Source of the DNA: Albidovulum sp.
Lineage (GTDB): Bacteria > Pseudomonadota > Alphaproteobacteria > Rhodobacterales > Rhodobacteraceae
Reading direction: 5' to 3'
Assembly (NCBI GenBank): GCA_028823855.1
Contig: JAPPFL010000036.1
Location: forward strand, 232,342-296,341
DNA length: 64,000 nucleotides
Both the position numbers and the translations under genes were made by a program. Below, one piece after another: positions 36,840 to 46,679 of this stretch (positions are counted from its first letter, which is position 1; each line of letters opens with the position of its first letter). The notes beneath the pieces are model-generated. The model had not been told where the DNA came from and did no database searches. It saw only the letters and a program-made list of their open reading frames with translations.

Positions 36840-37259
36840 TTAGCCTCGATATCCGCCCAATTCGCAAATTACGCGCCATTCCTCGTCCGTTACCGGCTGT
36901 ACTGAAAGACGCGTATTATTGACCAGGACCATGCCCTTTAGCCGCTTATCGGCTTTGCACGCCTGCAATGTGACGGGTTCAGGCATGGTCCCGACTTCCC
37001 TTACATCGACGCAATCCCAGCGCGGGTCGTCCGTCGTGCTGTCGGGGTGCGATTCAGCCGTAACTTCAACTATGCCGACAATCGCTTTTTCCTTCTGTGA
37101 ATGGTAGAAGAATCCAAGATCCCCCACTTTCATCGATCGCATGTAGTTGCGAGCCTGGTAATTTCGGATGCCGTCCCATTCTTCGCTTTCCCCTTTCTTT
37201 GCGACTTGATCCTCCCAACTCCAATTTCCGGGTTCCGATTTCAACAGCCAATAGGCCAT
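36840..37259 (-). CDS. EVE domain-containing protein
   Basis: PUA-like EVE protein (formerly DUF55), 139 aa. This fold is thought to bind modified bases in RNA or DNA. Features: MAYWLLKSEPGNWSWEDQ, WDGIRNYQARNYMRSMKVGDLGFFYHS and the C-terminal VQPVTDEEWRVICELGG. The ATG at 37257-37259 has AAGGGG 6 nt upstream and is preferred over an upstream start at 37307. It is next to tsaD, as often in alphaproteobacteria, though gpsA and yciI, commonly between them, are absent. Confidence 0.93.
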   Translation of the reverse strand: MAYWLLKSEPGNWSWEDQVAKKGESEEWDGIRNYQARNYMRSMKVGDLGFFYHSQKEKAIVGIVEVTAESHPDSTTDDPRWDCVDVREVGTMPEPVTLQACKADKRLKGMVLVNNTRLSVQPVTDEEWRVICELGGYRG

Positions 37260-37405
37260 GCGCTGCCCCTTCGAATTGCCAATGCCGCCACGCCAAAATG
37301 TTGTCATTGGTGGTTAACATTTCTCTGCGTGCGGGGTCAATCCGGCGCGTACGGGGCGTTGCAAAAACTGCAATTTCAACGCCGTAGCGAAAACTTGGTT
37401 AAGAT

Positions 37406-38503
37406 CTACGCTTTAGCGCCTTTTTTGCCGAAACCGGCAACAGGCGGGCTCTTTTCGTCGAGAGGCCATCGCGGGCGCGCACGCACCTTTGAATCCGCGC
37501 GCTTGTTTGCGCGGATCTCCTCTGCTCCGGCCCAGGCTATCATAGCGGCATTGTCCGTACAGAATTGGAGCGGAGGCGCGACGAATTCGATTTCCATGGC
37601 TTGACAGCAATCCTTGAGAGATTTTCTTATTTCCAGGTTGGCTGCAACGCCGCCGGACGCTGCGAAATGCCTTGGAAATTTGCCGATGCGGTCTCGGAAT
37701 TCGGCAATCGCGCGATAGGACTTCTTGGTCAAGACATCGGAAACCGCCTTTTGGAAAGCGGCGCAGATGTCCGCTACATCCTGTTCGCCGACTAATCCAT
37801 TTTCGGCCATCAGCCGGTCCCTCGTTCTAAGCAATGAAGTCTTGAGGCCGGAAAAAGACATATTGCAGCCGGCCCGATCAAGAAGAGGCCTCGGAAACCT
37901 GAACCGACACGGGTCGCCTTCGCGCGAAGCGGCCTCGATTGCGGGCCCTCCCGGCTGTCCAAGGTTCAAAAGCCTTGCCGATTTGTCAAATGCCTCGCCC
38001 GGCGCGTCGTCGATCGTGCTTCCGAGACGAATGAATTCAATTGCGCTCTTGACTATAAGAAACTGGCAATGTCCGCCTGAAACGAGAAGCGAGAGATAAG
38101 GAAATTCGAGACCATGCGTCATTCGCGCCGTTAGCGCGTGGCCCGCCAGATGGTTGATGCCCATCAGGCGAATACCGGAACCCGCTGCCAGCCCCTTTGC
38201 AAACATTACTCCTGCAAGCAGTCCGCCGATGAGCCCAGGCCCGGCAGTAACGGCGATCGCATCGATATCCGCCAGCGAAGAATTTCCCTGGGTAAGCGCC
38301 CGCTTGCAAGAGATGTCGAGCATTTCGGCATGAGCCCTAGCCGCAATTTCTGGAACGACGCCGCCATATTCGGAATGCAGTTCTTGCTGCCCGATTACGA
38401 CAGACGACAATATCTTTGATTTGCTGTCGAAATCTTCTACTACGGCGGCCGCTGTATCGTCGCAGCTGCTTTCAAGTCCGAGTATTCTTAATGTATCGGA
38501 CAT
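37406..38503 (-). CDS. tsaD: tRNA t6A37 threonylcarbamoyltransferase TsaD
   Basis: Catalytic subunit transferring the threonylcarbamoyl group to A37 of tRNA, 365 aa. ASKHA-fold protein with the metal motif His118-L-A-G-His122, followed by [11 protein letters not shown] and [16 protein letters not shown]. The N-terminal [15 protein letters not shown] is diagnostic. Divergent from hemD across 73 bp. Works with TsaE (28.1 kb) and TsaB (not in the window). Confidence 0.97.
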   Translation of the reverse strand: MSDTLRILGLESSCDDTAAAVVEDFDSKSKILSSVVIGQQELHSEYGGVVPEIAARAHAEMLDISCKRALTQGNSSLADIDAIAVTAGPGLIGGLLAGVMFAKGLAAGSGIRLMGINHLAGHALTARMTHGLEFPYLSLLVSGGHCQFLIVKSAIEFIRLGSTIDDAPGEAFDKSARLLNLGQPGGPAIEAASREGDPCRFRFPRPLLDRAGCNMSFSGLKTSLLRTRDRLMAENGLVGEQDVADICAAFQKAVSDVLTKKSYRAIAEFRDRIGKFPRHFAASGGVAANLEIRKSLKDCCQAMEIEFVAPPLQFCTDNAAMIAWAGAEEIRANKRADSKVRARPRWPLDEKSPPVAGFGKKGAKA

Positions 38504-38576
38504 CTGTAATCCGGAAAGGCCTAGCGATCTCGGCTGGTACCATCACGCTTTTGACAAAGCAAACTAATGAGGCGAA

Positions 38577-39284
38577 TTGACTTTGAAGAGGCGAACAATA
38601 ATTTTGACCCGGCCTCGACAGTCGTCGGTGCGATTGCGGGAGCAACTGCATATGGCCGTTGGCAGAGAAATTAACGTTGTGTTGTCGCCGCTCCTTGAAA
38701 CGGTTCGTCTCGAATCGGATATCGATTTATCCAGTTTCGAAACAATTGTTTTTTCATCCGCGAATGGCGTGAAGGCTCTGGCGGAAAACCGTCCGGCTAC
38801 CGGAGCCGTCGCATATTGCGTTGGCGACCAGACCGCCGCCGCCGCCGCCGCCGTAGGCTACAGAACCATTTCGGCAAACGGATCTGCCCGTGACCTCGCC
38901 GAACTAGTCGCTAAGCTCTGGAGCGGCGAAAAAATGGTATATGCGTGCGGCAGGTCGACGGCTTTCGATCTTGCAGGATTCCTCGCGGCAAGATGCGTGC
39001 CGATTGAAGTAGCGGTGCTTTACGATCAGAAACCGCTGAAAATCAACACTGAAGCGAAAATCGCGGCATCCGAGGAAAGCTGCCTGTTTCCTGTATATTC
39101 GGCGCGCACCGGCCGAATTCTGGCACGCGAAGTGCGGTCAATTTCCGACAACTCTCATGTTGTCGCTTGCATGAGCGAATCAATCGCCGAAGAGGTGTCC
39201 CCGCTTCGTTGGAAAAGCGTTGTTGCGGGTCGCCCCGATGCCGAGTCCCTGATGGAAACGATTATTCGGTGGCATTTGATATAG
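38577..39284 (+). CDS. hemD: Uroporphyrinogen-III synthase
   Basis: HemD family enzyme (235 aa) cyclising hydroxymethylbilane to uroporphyrinogen III in heme synthesis. The family is poorly conserved in sequence; clues are IILTRPRQSSVRLREQL, ETIVFSSANGVKAL, AYCVGDQTAAAAAAVGYRT and the C-terminal VVAGRPDAESLMETI. Start is TTG at 38577 with GAGG 4 nt upstream. hemC, normally just before hemD and next to tsaD, is not here. A run of alanine codons (GCC repeats) is at 38838-38852. Confidence 0.88.
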   Translation: MTLKRRTIILTRPRQSSVRLREQLHMAVGREINVVLSPLLETVRLESDIDLSSFETIVFSSANGVKALAENRPATGAVAYCVGDQTAAAAAAVGYRTISANGSARDLAELVAKLWSGEKMVYACGRSTAFDLAGFLAARCVPIEVAVLYDQKPLKINTEAKIAASEESCLFPVYSARTGRILAREVRSISDNSHVVACMSESIAEEVSPLRWKSVVAGRPDAESLMETIIRWHLI

Positions 39285-39502
39285 AATGCCAGCGAATATT
39301 CGTGATACGTCGCGCGAAACGCGGGATGAGGACGATTTGGCAAGTAGTCTCTTGCCCTATGTGATTGCAATTCAACAAATTTATTGAATCGCTAAATCGC
39401 GCCTCTATCCCATTCGTATAAACGCTTTGCAGTGAATTAAAATGGTATTCCAGATAAGCGCCTACTATCCATTCAACGCCCGCTATGGTAATTGGCGCTG
39501 AA

Positions 39503-39578
39503 GCCGGTGTAGCTCAGTCGGTAGAGCACGTCATTCGTAATGATGGGGTCGGGGGTTCGAGTCCCTTCGCCGGCACCA
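39503..39578 (+). tRNA. tRNA-Thr (anticodon CGU)
   Basis: Full cloverleaf of 76 nt with encoded CCA. The acceptor stem GCCGGTG pairs with CGCCGGC (one G-U), the D arm is GCTC..GAGC, the anticodon stem CGTCA pairs with TGATG (one G-U), the loop TTCGTAA puts CGT at 39536-39538, and the T arm is GGGGGTTCGAGTCCCTT. It reads ACG. Stand-alone; no second copy of its 3' end was noticed in the window. Confidence 0.97.
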
Positions 39579-39909
39579 TTTCATTTGTGCTATTCATTCG
39601 AATTTTCGAACTTCGGAAGATGAAGCAGACCTACATGGATCCGTTTGCGAGCACGCGTTCTCCTACCCGTGCATTCAAAATGCTTTCCTGGTTTTCCAAC
39701 GCGAATTGATTTGTTGACCGGCTGCGGGTTTCCGAGATTGCGCCATCTAGGAATCGTCTCGCATGCCGAAAAATACATGTTTCGAGTCGCCCGTGCGTCA
39801 AGCGCTCAATTGTGCCGGTTAACGACCGGAAATTAATTTTGATTTGCCGCTATCTCGGGCTTTGGATATCGTAAGCGTTGATCGGATCTTGAGCCGTTAG
39901 GAAATAGCC
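39579..39909. other. Gap downstream of tRNA-Thr
   Basis: 331 bp with only short, unsupported frames. No integrase gene and no repeat of the tRNA 3' end were seen. TAGGAAA at the right end is the ribosome site of the next gene. Confidence 0.4.
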
Positions 39910-40755
39910 ATGAATATCAATGAAGTAGGTGCGACAGCGTTGATAATTGCCGCTTTGCGGTCTCAGGAGGACGAAGTTGACCAGCCCCTCTTTAGCGATC
40001 CGTATTCGCACTGGTTCGTCAACGAAGAGTTTCTGGAAAAAGCCCGCCAGCTCAGAGAAATTCACCCCGGAATCGGCGACATGGTTCGCTTCAGGACGGT
40101 CATGTTCAATTCCATACTTGCGAAATCTATTCGGGATGGAATAAAGCAGGTCGTAGCGATAGGATCCGGACTTGACATGCGCCCCCAGATTGTCAAATCG
40201 GACGGCGTTTCTTTCTTCGAGGTCGATCAGCCGGGCGTTCTAGACTTCAAAAGATCAGTGCTTTCGCAACACGGTATCGATGTTCCAGCTTCTGTCGCGT
40301 GCAACTACCTTGAAGTTAGCTTGCCTGAACGTCTCGCGGAGGTCGGATTCAACCGGTCTGAATCGTCTCTAATGATTTGGGAAGGCAATACGATGTATCT
40401 TCCGAAAAATCTAATATTCAAATTCTTGAACCAGATTTGCGATGGTATTGAGAAATTCGATTTAACTTTCGACTACATACCGCATGGCTTGCTTGACGGT
40501 ACATACGAGCACAAGGAAGTTATCGAGTATTGCGACAACGTGCAGAAAGTCGTGAACGCGAAATTTTACAGCGGCTTCGACGATTTGCGGGAAATCGAAG
40601 ATAACACTGCGCTCAAAGTTTGGGCATCCGGCAATGTATTGGACATCGGAAAACAATACGTTGATGAAGGCAAGCAAGAGGCGTTCAGATATCTGGAAGA
40701 CGAGCCTTCAGCCTTCATTTCAGCGTACCGCTTTGCCCACGTCAAGAAAGCTTGA
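39910..40755 (+). CDS. Class I SAM-dependent methyltransferase, leucine carboxyl methyltransferase family
   Basis: LCM/PPM1-type methyltransferase, 281 aa. SAM-binding motif VVAIGSGLDMRPQ (about residue 81) and acidic motif FFEVDQPGVLDFKR; a later LMIWEGNTMYLP matches the LCM motif xWEGVxxYL. The N-terminal LFSDPYSHWFV is also typical. Bacterial members are O-methyltransferases of small molecules, often unassigned. TAGGAAA is 6 nt before the ATG. Neighbours give no clue: a tRNA upstream and an aldolase-like gene after a 481-bp gap. Confidence 0.88.
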   Translation: MNINEVGATALIIAALRSQEDEVDQPLFSDPYSHWFVNEEFLEKARQLREIHPGIGDMVRFRTVMFNSILAKSIRDGIKQVVAIGSGLDMRPQIVKSDGVSFFEVDQPGVLDFKRSVLSQHGIDVPASVACNYLEVSLPERLAEVGFNRSESSLMIWEGNTMYLPKNLIFKFLNQICDGIEKFDLTFDYIPHGLLDGTYEHKEVIEYCDNVQKVVNAKFYSGFDDLREIEDNTALKVWASGNVLDIGKQYVDEGKQEAFRYLEDEPSAFISAYRFAHVKKA

Positions 40756-41236
40756 TTTGAACTCGCAGACGCGAATTCGGCGCATCTAGACCGGCAATTT
40801 CATGTACAAGACGAAGACAAATTCTACGACAAGCGGCAAGCGTGCCCGTTGAATTCTTTCGGCGTCAGCCGTTCCGACAAAGAAATGGCGAACCGCCCGG
40901 AATTCACGGATCTTTTCAAATGGCGGAATAGGCATGCGGTCAAACAAATCGGTCGGCAATTGCGCGACGGAATTATCTGGCGGCAAATTTCGGAATGCTC
41001 GTTGCAGCGAGCGATACAAGGCGTAAAAGATAACGCTTGGCCAAAGAGATTCTTATGGCGCGACCCTTGGAATCGAGCCGGCATTTGACATTGGTTGAAT
41101 TTGCTTGGAACGCATTGTCGCAATATTCATCCTCTTCCTCTAGATTCAGTTCAGGGGCGCGGAAGAAGTTTTAGGCAGCGGCCGGTCGAAGACGGGTCCG
41201 CCAGCGAAAATAGACTAACGAAAAAGGTAAAATCGT
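40756..41236. other. Gap between the methyltransferase and aldolase-like genes
   Basis: 481 bp. Overlapping frames on opposite strands (plus 40849-41088 and minus 40786-41019) cannot both be real and neither has a ribosome site. No hairpin terminator found. AAGG before 41237 belongs to the next gene. Confidence 0.4.
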
Positions 41237-42223
41237 ATGAAAAAAAGCTTGGACCAAAAGCTCGAAAGCATTCGCCGTGGCCGATACACGCCTTCGGATT
41301 TCATAATTGCCGATGCGAAGGACAGCGACATGGGAGGGGGAATTACGGCATTCGGACCCGCCGACGACGGTTCCGGCCATTGCAAGTCGTTCCATGACTA
41401 TCTTGCCGCCATACGAAGCGTCGCAACTACCGGGCTTGTAGATATCACGCTTATGTCCGCTTCGGCGGCCGAAAGGCTCGCGGGCGAAAAACTATTCGAA
41501 AATTCGACCGTAACTCCGGCCGTTCGACTAAACGACGCAACCGATGTTTGGGGACCTCGCCATTCATGCTACAAGTCATTTCCTGCCCGCGATTTTCGTT
41601 CCGCCAGAATCGACCGCGTTTGTCGCATTGCGGATATTGGGCTCTATTCGACAACGTTTTCCAACGACCTCGAAAGCGACTGGAATTCGCTATCGAGCTT
41701 TCATCGCTTTCTGGACGACCTTGCCGGAACCGACCTTCGATACTTTCTGGAAGTGTTCAACCCTAAGATCGATATCGGCATAGGCAAGAAAGAACTGCCT
41801 GCATTCGTTAATGATTGCATCGTCCGCAGTCTGGCGGGACTTACGCAAGAGGACAGGCCCCAATTCTTAAAAATACCGTTCAACGGGCCCTGGGCAATGG
41901 AGGAGCTTTGCCGATACGACCCGGGGCACCTGATCGTCGGCGTGCTTGGCGGCGGTGCGGGTACGTCTCGCGACACCTTCGAACTAGTACGGCAAAGTGA
42001 AAAATTTGGCGCGCGCGTCGCCTTGTTCGGCAGGAAAATTCTGTTTAGCGAAGATTCTGCCGAGACGATAAAGTTGATGCGCGCAGTTGTGCAGGGCGAA
42101 TTGAATAGCAAAGAAGCGGTAAAGGCTTTCCATGCCCATCTTCACGCCGAGGGGATTTCGCCGAAACGTAGTCTTGAGGAGGACATTCAGATCACGGAAG
42201 CCGTATTGATGCACGATTTATGA
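41237..42223 (+). CDS. Class I aldolase-like TIM-barrel protein
   Basis: 328 aa. Probably a DeoC/LacD/DhnA-like beta-alpha barrel. Late in the chain FLKIPFNG supplies a candidate Schiff-base lysine, and LIVGVLGGGAGTSRDTFEL followed by GARVALFGRKILFSED resembles the phosphate-binding loops of that group. FLEVFNPK fits an internal barrel strand. No signal peptide. AAGG lies 9 nt before the ATG. Substrate and pathway unknown. It stands alone and is followed by two hairpins. Confidence 0.65.
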   Translation: MKKSLDQKLESIRRGRYTPSDFIIADAKDSDMGGGITAFGPADDGSGHCKSFHDYLAAIRSVATTGLVDITLMSASAAERLAGEKLFENSTVTPAVRLNDATDVWGPRHSCYKSFPARDFRSARIDRVCRIADIGLYSTTFSNDLESDWNSLSSFHRFLDDLAGTDLRYFLEVFNPKIDIGIGKKELPAFVNDCIVRSLAGLTQEDRPQFLKIPFNGPWAMEELCRYDPGHLIVGVLGGGAGTSRDTFELVRQSEKFGARVALFGRKILFSEDSAETIKLMRAVVQGELNSKEAVKAFHAHLHAEGISPKRSLEEDIQITEAVLMHDL

Positions 42224-42280
42224 CCAATCGGTCCCCGGTTTCACCGCCAAGGAAAGCCGAAAGATTTCTCATTTTGAATA

Positions 42281-42299
42281 GCGGCCAATAAATGGCCGC
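42281..42299 (+). terminator. Possible weak terminator after the aldolase-like gene
   Basis: Perfect 7-bp stem (42281-42287 with 42293-42299), 5-nt loop, 58 nt after the stop. No T-run follows, so termination would be inefficient or factor-dependent. Confidence 0.35.
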
Positions 42300-42451
42300 G
42301 GTCGGGGCCAGGATAAGGAATTTCGAATCTTTAGCGCGAAACCGGACGCGAAATTGATTTGGCCTGTTCGTCAAATCGGCGGTCGAATAGCCGACAATCC
42401 GTTTTGCAACTTTTGAATTAATTTGGCTGTTGGAATAAAACCGAATCGGTG

Positions 42452-42479
42452 GCTGTCTGCGCCGTAAAGCGCAGACAGC
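42452..42479. terminator. Strong hairpin between convergent genes, possible bidirectional terminator
   Basis: Perfect 11-bp inverted repeat (42452-42462 with 42469-42479) around a 6-nt loop, 12 nt beyond the stop of the peptide-type binding protein (minus strand) and 230 nt beyond the aldolase-like gene (plus strand). T-runs are poor on both sides, but position and stem strength suit a shared terminator or 3' end stabiliser. Confidence 0.6.
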
Positions 42480-42491
42480 GATTTCATTATA

Positions 42492-44093
42492 CTAGTTTTT
42501 CGACCACCGGCGGAAGTCCATTTCATAGTTGAAGTGGTAGTCGGTTACGCGATTGTTGAGCACCGTCGTATGCTTGTCGGAATAGACGTGAATTTTCGGC
42601 GTATTTGCTGACCAGATTCTAGCAATCTCGTCGTATAGCGCCTGCCTTTTTTCGTCGTCTATTGTTCCTCGAGCCTCTTCCAGAAGCTTCTGGGCGTCTT
42701 CGAGGCAAACTTCCGTCAAGTTGAACTGCAGGCCGCACGTCATGTCGTACCCCAAGAAATATCCCGCTTCCGGAACTCCGGGACCGTCAAGGCGAATATA
42801 AGTCTGCGCCGTATGTGCCTGGAGGCTATCGATATAGTCGGTCGCCGACAGCTTGTTTATGTTTACATTGATTCCCAGAGGCCGCCAAGTGGCCTGGATA
42901 ATAGTCGCGATCTGCTCCTCAATTGTATTTCCTTCCGGAATGTTGAGATCGACGCCAATCGGCGTCGCAACCCCCGATTCCGCCATCAGGCTCATCGCTT
43001 TTTCCATGTCGTAGGTTGGAATATCGATCAGCCCCGGCGTAAATTCTCCTAGCGTCGGCATGAACGGGCCGCCGAAAAGCGTGCCGTATCCGAATGCGGC
43101 GCTTTCGAGAATCTCTTCATAGGGAACCGCATAGCTCACAGCTTCGCGAACCTTAACGTTGTCCCACGGGGACTTGGTGTTGGGAAGACCGATCTGTTCG
43201 GAAATTGCATGGTCGTTTGCAATAATCCGCACATCTGGGTGATCCGAAAGACTTGCAACCGATGCCTTGGTCATCCCGAGAGTAATGTCGGCTTCTCCGC
43301 CACGCGCCTGTAGAAGCAAAGTCGGGTCGGAATTGATAAAGCTAATTATGATATTGTCGCTTGCCGGCGGAATTGGAAAGTCTGGATTGGCAACAAGTAC
43401 AGCCCTTTCGTTCGGCAAGTATTCCTCTAGTATGAAAGGACCAGGCCCGGTGACATTTGCCGACATCCACTCGTTTAGGGAATTCGCCTGGATTCCGCCA
43501 TTCGCTTCGACGATATCCCGGTCGACGATGGATGCCCACGGCTGCCCGTGAAGCTGCAAAAGATTCGGGTCGGGGCGGCTCAGCTTTACAACCAGGGTGT
43601 AAGGATCCGGCGTTTCCAGCGCTTCAATGAGCGGCGGGTCGTAGAATCCGTCGAGAATAACGAACGCACCGCATCCGTTCATCGTCAAGACCCGTTCCCA
43701 GGAATACTTTACGTCCTCGGAAGTAACGGGCCGGCCGCTGGCAAACTTTACGTCGTCGCGAAGCTGGTAGGTGTATACAAGGCCGTCGTCGCTGATTTCC
43801 CATGAAGTTGCGAGGTAAGGTTCAATTTTGGTGACGTCGATCTCCGTTGTCCCGTCGGGTCCTTGCTTTGAACCGTATTGGGTAAGCCGCACGTAGAAAT
43901 TTTGCACGAAGCCTACTTCGACAATACCGCAACCCCAAGCCGGGTCGAGTGTCGCCGGCGCCTGCGCCATGTTTACGATCAATGGATCATCTTCGGCCAC
44001 TGCCGCTGACGACAATCCAATAGCGGCGACAGCGGCGACCGAGAATCCGGCAGCTAGCGTCGCCCCTCGTTCAGCAAGTTCTTTGAATTTCAT
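42492..44093 (-). CDS. Dipeptide/oligopeptide-type ABC substrate-binding protein
   Basis: Family 5 extracellular solute-binding protein (SBP_bac_5), 533 aa, the usual size. The ATG at 44091-44093 stands behind GGGAGG, a strong ribosome site; the extra six codons of the longer frame are rejected. Signal peptide of about 34 residues ending AAVAEDD. The mature part has LIVNMAQAPATLDPAWGCG, LRDDVKFASGRPVTSEDVKYSWERV and VREAVSYAVPYEEIL, all family marks. Last gene of the hyuAB-dpp operon, 427 bp after dppF. The ligand may be a cyclic amide, hydantoin or small peptide rather than a true dipeptide. Confidence 0.93.
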   Translation of the reverse strand: MKFKELAERGATLAAGFSVAAVAAIGLSSAAVAEDDPLIVNMAQAPATLDPAWGCGIVEVGFVQNFYVRLTQYGSKQGPDGTTEIDVTKIEPYLATSWEISDDGLVYTYQLRDDVKFASGRPVTSEDVKYSWERVLTMNGCGAFVILDGFYDPPLIEALETPDPYTLVVKLSRPDPNLLQLHGQPWASIVDRDIVEANGGIQANSLNEWMSANVTGPGPFILEEYLPNERAVLVANPDFPIPPASDNIIISFINSDPTLLLQARGGEADITLGMTKASVASLSDHPDVRIIANDHAISEQIGLPNTKSPWDNVKVREAVSYAVPYEEILESAAFGYGTLFGGPFMPTLGEFTPGLIDIPTYDMEKAMSLMAESGVATPIGVDLNIPEGNTIEEQIATIIQATWRPLGINVNINKLSATDYIDSLQAHTAQTYIRLDGPGVPEAGYFLGYDMTCGLQFNLTEVCLEDAQKLLEEARGTIDDEKRQALYDEIARIWSANTPKIHVYSDKHTTVLNNRVTDYHFNYEMDFRRWSKN

Positions 44094-44520
44094 CGAATAC
44101 CCTCCCTTCATTCTTTATTGCGCGCGCGTACTTGCAATCGAGGTTTTTCGGTTGACCGTTTGCGCGGCATCTTCTGGACTCTAGCTTCGACATGTCCAAT
44201 TGGCGAAACTCGTGGCCGCGTTTCCGCGCATGGCCAAATACAAAACGCAATTGAAAACAGCCGAAGCCTTGAACAGCAACATCTGTATCATTGGGCAGAA
44301 TTCAATTCAACCGGTTTTGCCTCGTTTCGCAGGCCATGGAAAACGTGCCTGTGGAAAATTCGCTAGCTCAATCACTCGGGTTCGGCGCAAAGGATTGGTA
44401 GCAATCGAAATATGCAAACGCGCGGCCGCCCGCCAAATCTAGCCGTCAGCAAGTGAATTTGCCTTATTTCCACTGAACAATGCTGCTTCGAAAACTTGCT
44501 GATTGCGCTTGCACGCAATT
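44094..44520. other. Gap between dppF and the binding-protein gene
   Basis: 427 bp with short unsupported frames only. It may contain a separate promoter for the binding protein, which has its own strong ribosome site. No clear promoter pair or hairpin was identified. Confidence 0.4.
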
Positions 44521-45609
44521 TCACGGTGGCGAAGCAATATTGCTGGCGGCGGTCACCGCATGCTCGAGTTCGCCCGGAAAATGGCAGGCAACCCAGTGCC
44601 CCGGTGACTTTTCGACAAGCTTGGGGGAGATATCCCTGCAATTTTCGCGATTGCGTCCGATAGGGCATCGCGTTCGGAAACGGCAGCCGGACATTTGCGC
44701 GCCGGACGGCGAAACTTCGCCGGACAAAACTATCCTGCTGCCTCGCCCTCGGCTTTCCGGATCCGGCACCGGAACGGCCGAAACCAGCGAAACCGTGTAG
44801 GGATGCAGCGGTTCACGAAAAAGCACGTGGCTTTCTGCCATTTCTACGACGGCTCCGAGATATAAAACCGCAATTCGATCACAAAAATACTCTGCTACGA
44901 CCAAATCGTGAACAATAAACAGATACGTTAAGGAAAAGCGGTCCTGTATATCTCGCAGGAAGTTCAGGACCTGCGCCTGAATCGATACGTCAAGCGCTGA
45001 AACCGGCTCGTCCAGTACCAGCATATCAGGATTCAAAACGAGCGCTCTCGCCAGCGCGATGCGCTGCGCTTGGCCGCCTGAAAAACCATGCGGCTTTCTG
45101 TTGCCCTGCGAGGGGTCAATGCCGACGAGAGTCAAAATCTCGTCGACCTTTTCGCGGCGCTCCTTCCTGTCTCCGATGTCGTGAATGGTTAGCGGCTCTT
45201 CGACGATTTGGCGGGCGGTCATACGCGAATCGAGGGATGCGTGAGGGTCTTGAAAAACCATCTGCATATGGAGCCGAAACCGTCGCAGTTCTTTGCCTTT
45301 GAGTGCCGTTACGTCCGTATCTCGGAACATGATTCGACCGGAGGACGGGATTGCCAATCGCATCAGGCATCGTGCGATCGTAGTTTTCCCGCAACCGGAC
45401 TCGCCAACAAGCCCGAAAGTTTCGCCGCTGTTTATTTCAAGGGAAACATTGTCCACGGCGCGAAGCATCGTCGGTTTGCGTCCGAAAGATTCCTTGCCGA
45501 TAGAAAACTCCTTAACTAGGTTTTCGATGCCGACAAGCTTTTGGGGAGCAGGGGGTTTTCTGGCCTTTTGGGGCGCGTCGGGATGCGGGGATGTTTCGAA
45601 ATTACTCAT
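44521..45609 (-). CDS. Dipeptide-type ABC transporter ATPase, DppF/OppF
   Basis: Second ATPase of the peptide-type importer, 362 aa. Walker A GESGCGKTT (about residue 74), signature FSGGQAQRI, Walker B MLVLDEPVSALD, H-loop LFIVHDL. The C-terminal oligo-HPY domain carries the Cys motif CRFRTRCPIGRNRENC. An extra proline-rich N-terminal tail of about 25 residues precedes the domain. Its ATG directly abuts the dppD stop (TGAATG). Confidence 0.95.
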   Translation of the reverse strand: MSNFETSPHPDAPQKARKPPAPQKLVGIENLVKEFSIGKESFGRKPTMLRAVDNVSLEINSGETFGLVGESGCGKTTIARCLMRLAIPSSGRIMFRDTDVTALKGKELRRFRLHMQMVFQDPHASLDSRMTARQIVEEPLTIHDIGDRKERREKVDEILTLVGIDPSQGNRKPHGFSGGQAQRIALARALVLNPDMLVLDEPVSALDVSIQAQVLNFLRDIQDRFSLTYLFIVHDLVVAEYFCDRIAVLYLGAVVEMAESHVLFREPLHPYTVSLVSAVPVPDPESRGRGSRIVLSGEVSPSGAQMSGCRFRTRCPIGRNRENCRDISPKLVEKSPGHWVACHFPGELEHAVTAASNIASPP

Positions 45610-46659
45610 TCAGCGATCATCCTCGAGACGTTGACTCGCCAAATGGCATTCTACGAGCCGGCCGTTTTCATTCGGTCCCGTCCAAGACGGGCTGGGCCGT
45701 TCGCTGCGACACAAGGCCAGCCCTTTGCCGGCGAAGCAGCGAGGTTCGAAGGAGCAGCCCCGAGGCAGGTGAGCGAGGCTCGGCGGGAAACCGGCAACTG
45801 AAAACAGTTTGCCGCGCTGGGCTTCTTCAGGGCGTGGAACCGACTTAAGTAGAGATTCGGTGTACGGGTGCCCCGGCAATCTGAAAATTTCCTTGGTCGA
45901 GGCGCTTTCGACGATGCGGCCTGCGTACATCACCTGCACTTCGTCGCAGAACTCGGCGACTATGCCGAGATTGTGGGTTATGAGTATCACGGCCGTGCCG
46001 GTCGACTGCACTAGGCGTTCGAAGACATCCAGAACCTGCGCCTGAGTCGTGACATCGAGGGCGGTCGTTGGTTCGTCCGCGACAATGAGATCCGGTTCGT
46101 TGGCGATGGCGATAGCGATCATGACTCGCTGGCGCATACCGCCCGAAAACTGATGAGGGTAGCTTTCAAGGCGCTGTGCGGCCTGCGGCACTTCGACATC
46201 GTCAAGAAGCTGAGCGGCTCGCTTCCTGGCGTCGCTCCGGGCCAATCCGCGGTTGTGATGGAGAATGCCCTCCATGATCTGCGTTCCGATGGTTTTTACG
46301 GGATCAAGAGCTGTCATGGGATCCTGAAAAATCAACGACATTTCTTTACCGCGCACGCGGCTTAAGGACTTTTCGTCCATGGAGCGAAGGTCTCTTCCGT
46401 TGAGCAGAACTTCGCCGGAGACAATTCGTCCGGGAGGCCGCACCAGGCCTAGGATCGACAATGCCAGAGCCGACTTTCCCGATCCGGATTCGCCGACTAT
46501 GCCCAGCTGCATACCTCTTCGAACATTGAAATCGACATTTCGCACCGCAGGAAATATGCCTTCGCTCGTGTGGAATTCGGTTCGCAGATTTTTGACGGAA
46601 AGCACGATGTCGGTTTCCGCCGAAGGTTGGCCGGATGAGGTCGGCCGGGATCGATTCAT
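45610..46659 (-). CDS. Dipeptide-type ABC transporter ATPase, DppD/OppD
   Basis: First ATPase of the importer, about 350 aa. Walker [10 protein letters not shown], signature FSGGMRQRV, Walker [13 protein letters not shown] and C-terminal Cys motif [17 protein letters not shown] take the ATG at 46657-46659, with GAGGG about 10 nt upstream; a TTG at 46683 overlapping the dppB stop is the alternative and would add 8 residues. Abuts dppF. Confidence 0.94.
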   Translation of the reverse strand: MNRSRPTSSGQPSAETDIVLSVKNLRTEFHTSEGIFPAVRNVDFNVRRGMQLGIVGESGSGKSALALSILGLVRPPGRIVSGEVLLNGRDLRSMDEKSLSRVRGKEMSLIFQDPMTALDPVKTIGTQIMEGILHHNRGLARSDARKRAAQLLDDVEVPQAAQRLESYPHQFSGGMRQRVMIAIAIANEPDLIVADEPTTALDVTTQAQVLDVFERLVQSTGTAVILITHNLGIVAEFCDEVQVMYAGRIVESASTKEIFRLPGHPYTESLLKSVPRPEEAQRGKLFSVAGFPPSLAHLPRGCSFEPRCFAGKGLALCRSERPSPSWTGPNENGRLVECHLASQRLEDDR

Positions 46660-46679
46660 CGAAATTTTGCCCTCGCCAG

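Noticed and set aside
39503-39578. tRNA-Thr as attachment site of an integrated element
   Set aside because: No integrase gene nearby and no second copy of the tRNA 3' end seen in the window.
40786-41088. Overlapping opposite-strand ORFs between the methyltransferase and aldolase-like genes
   Set aside because: Neither has a ribosome site or recognisable domain, and each shadows the other.
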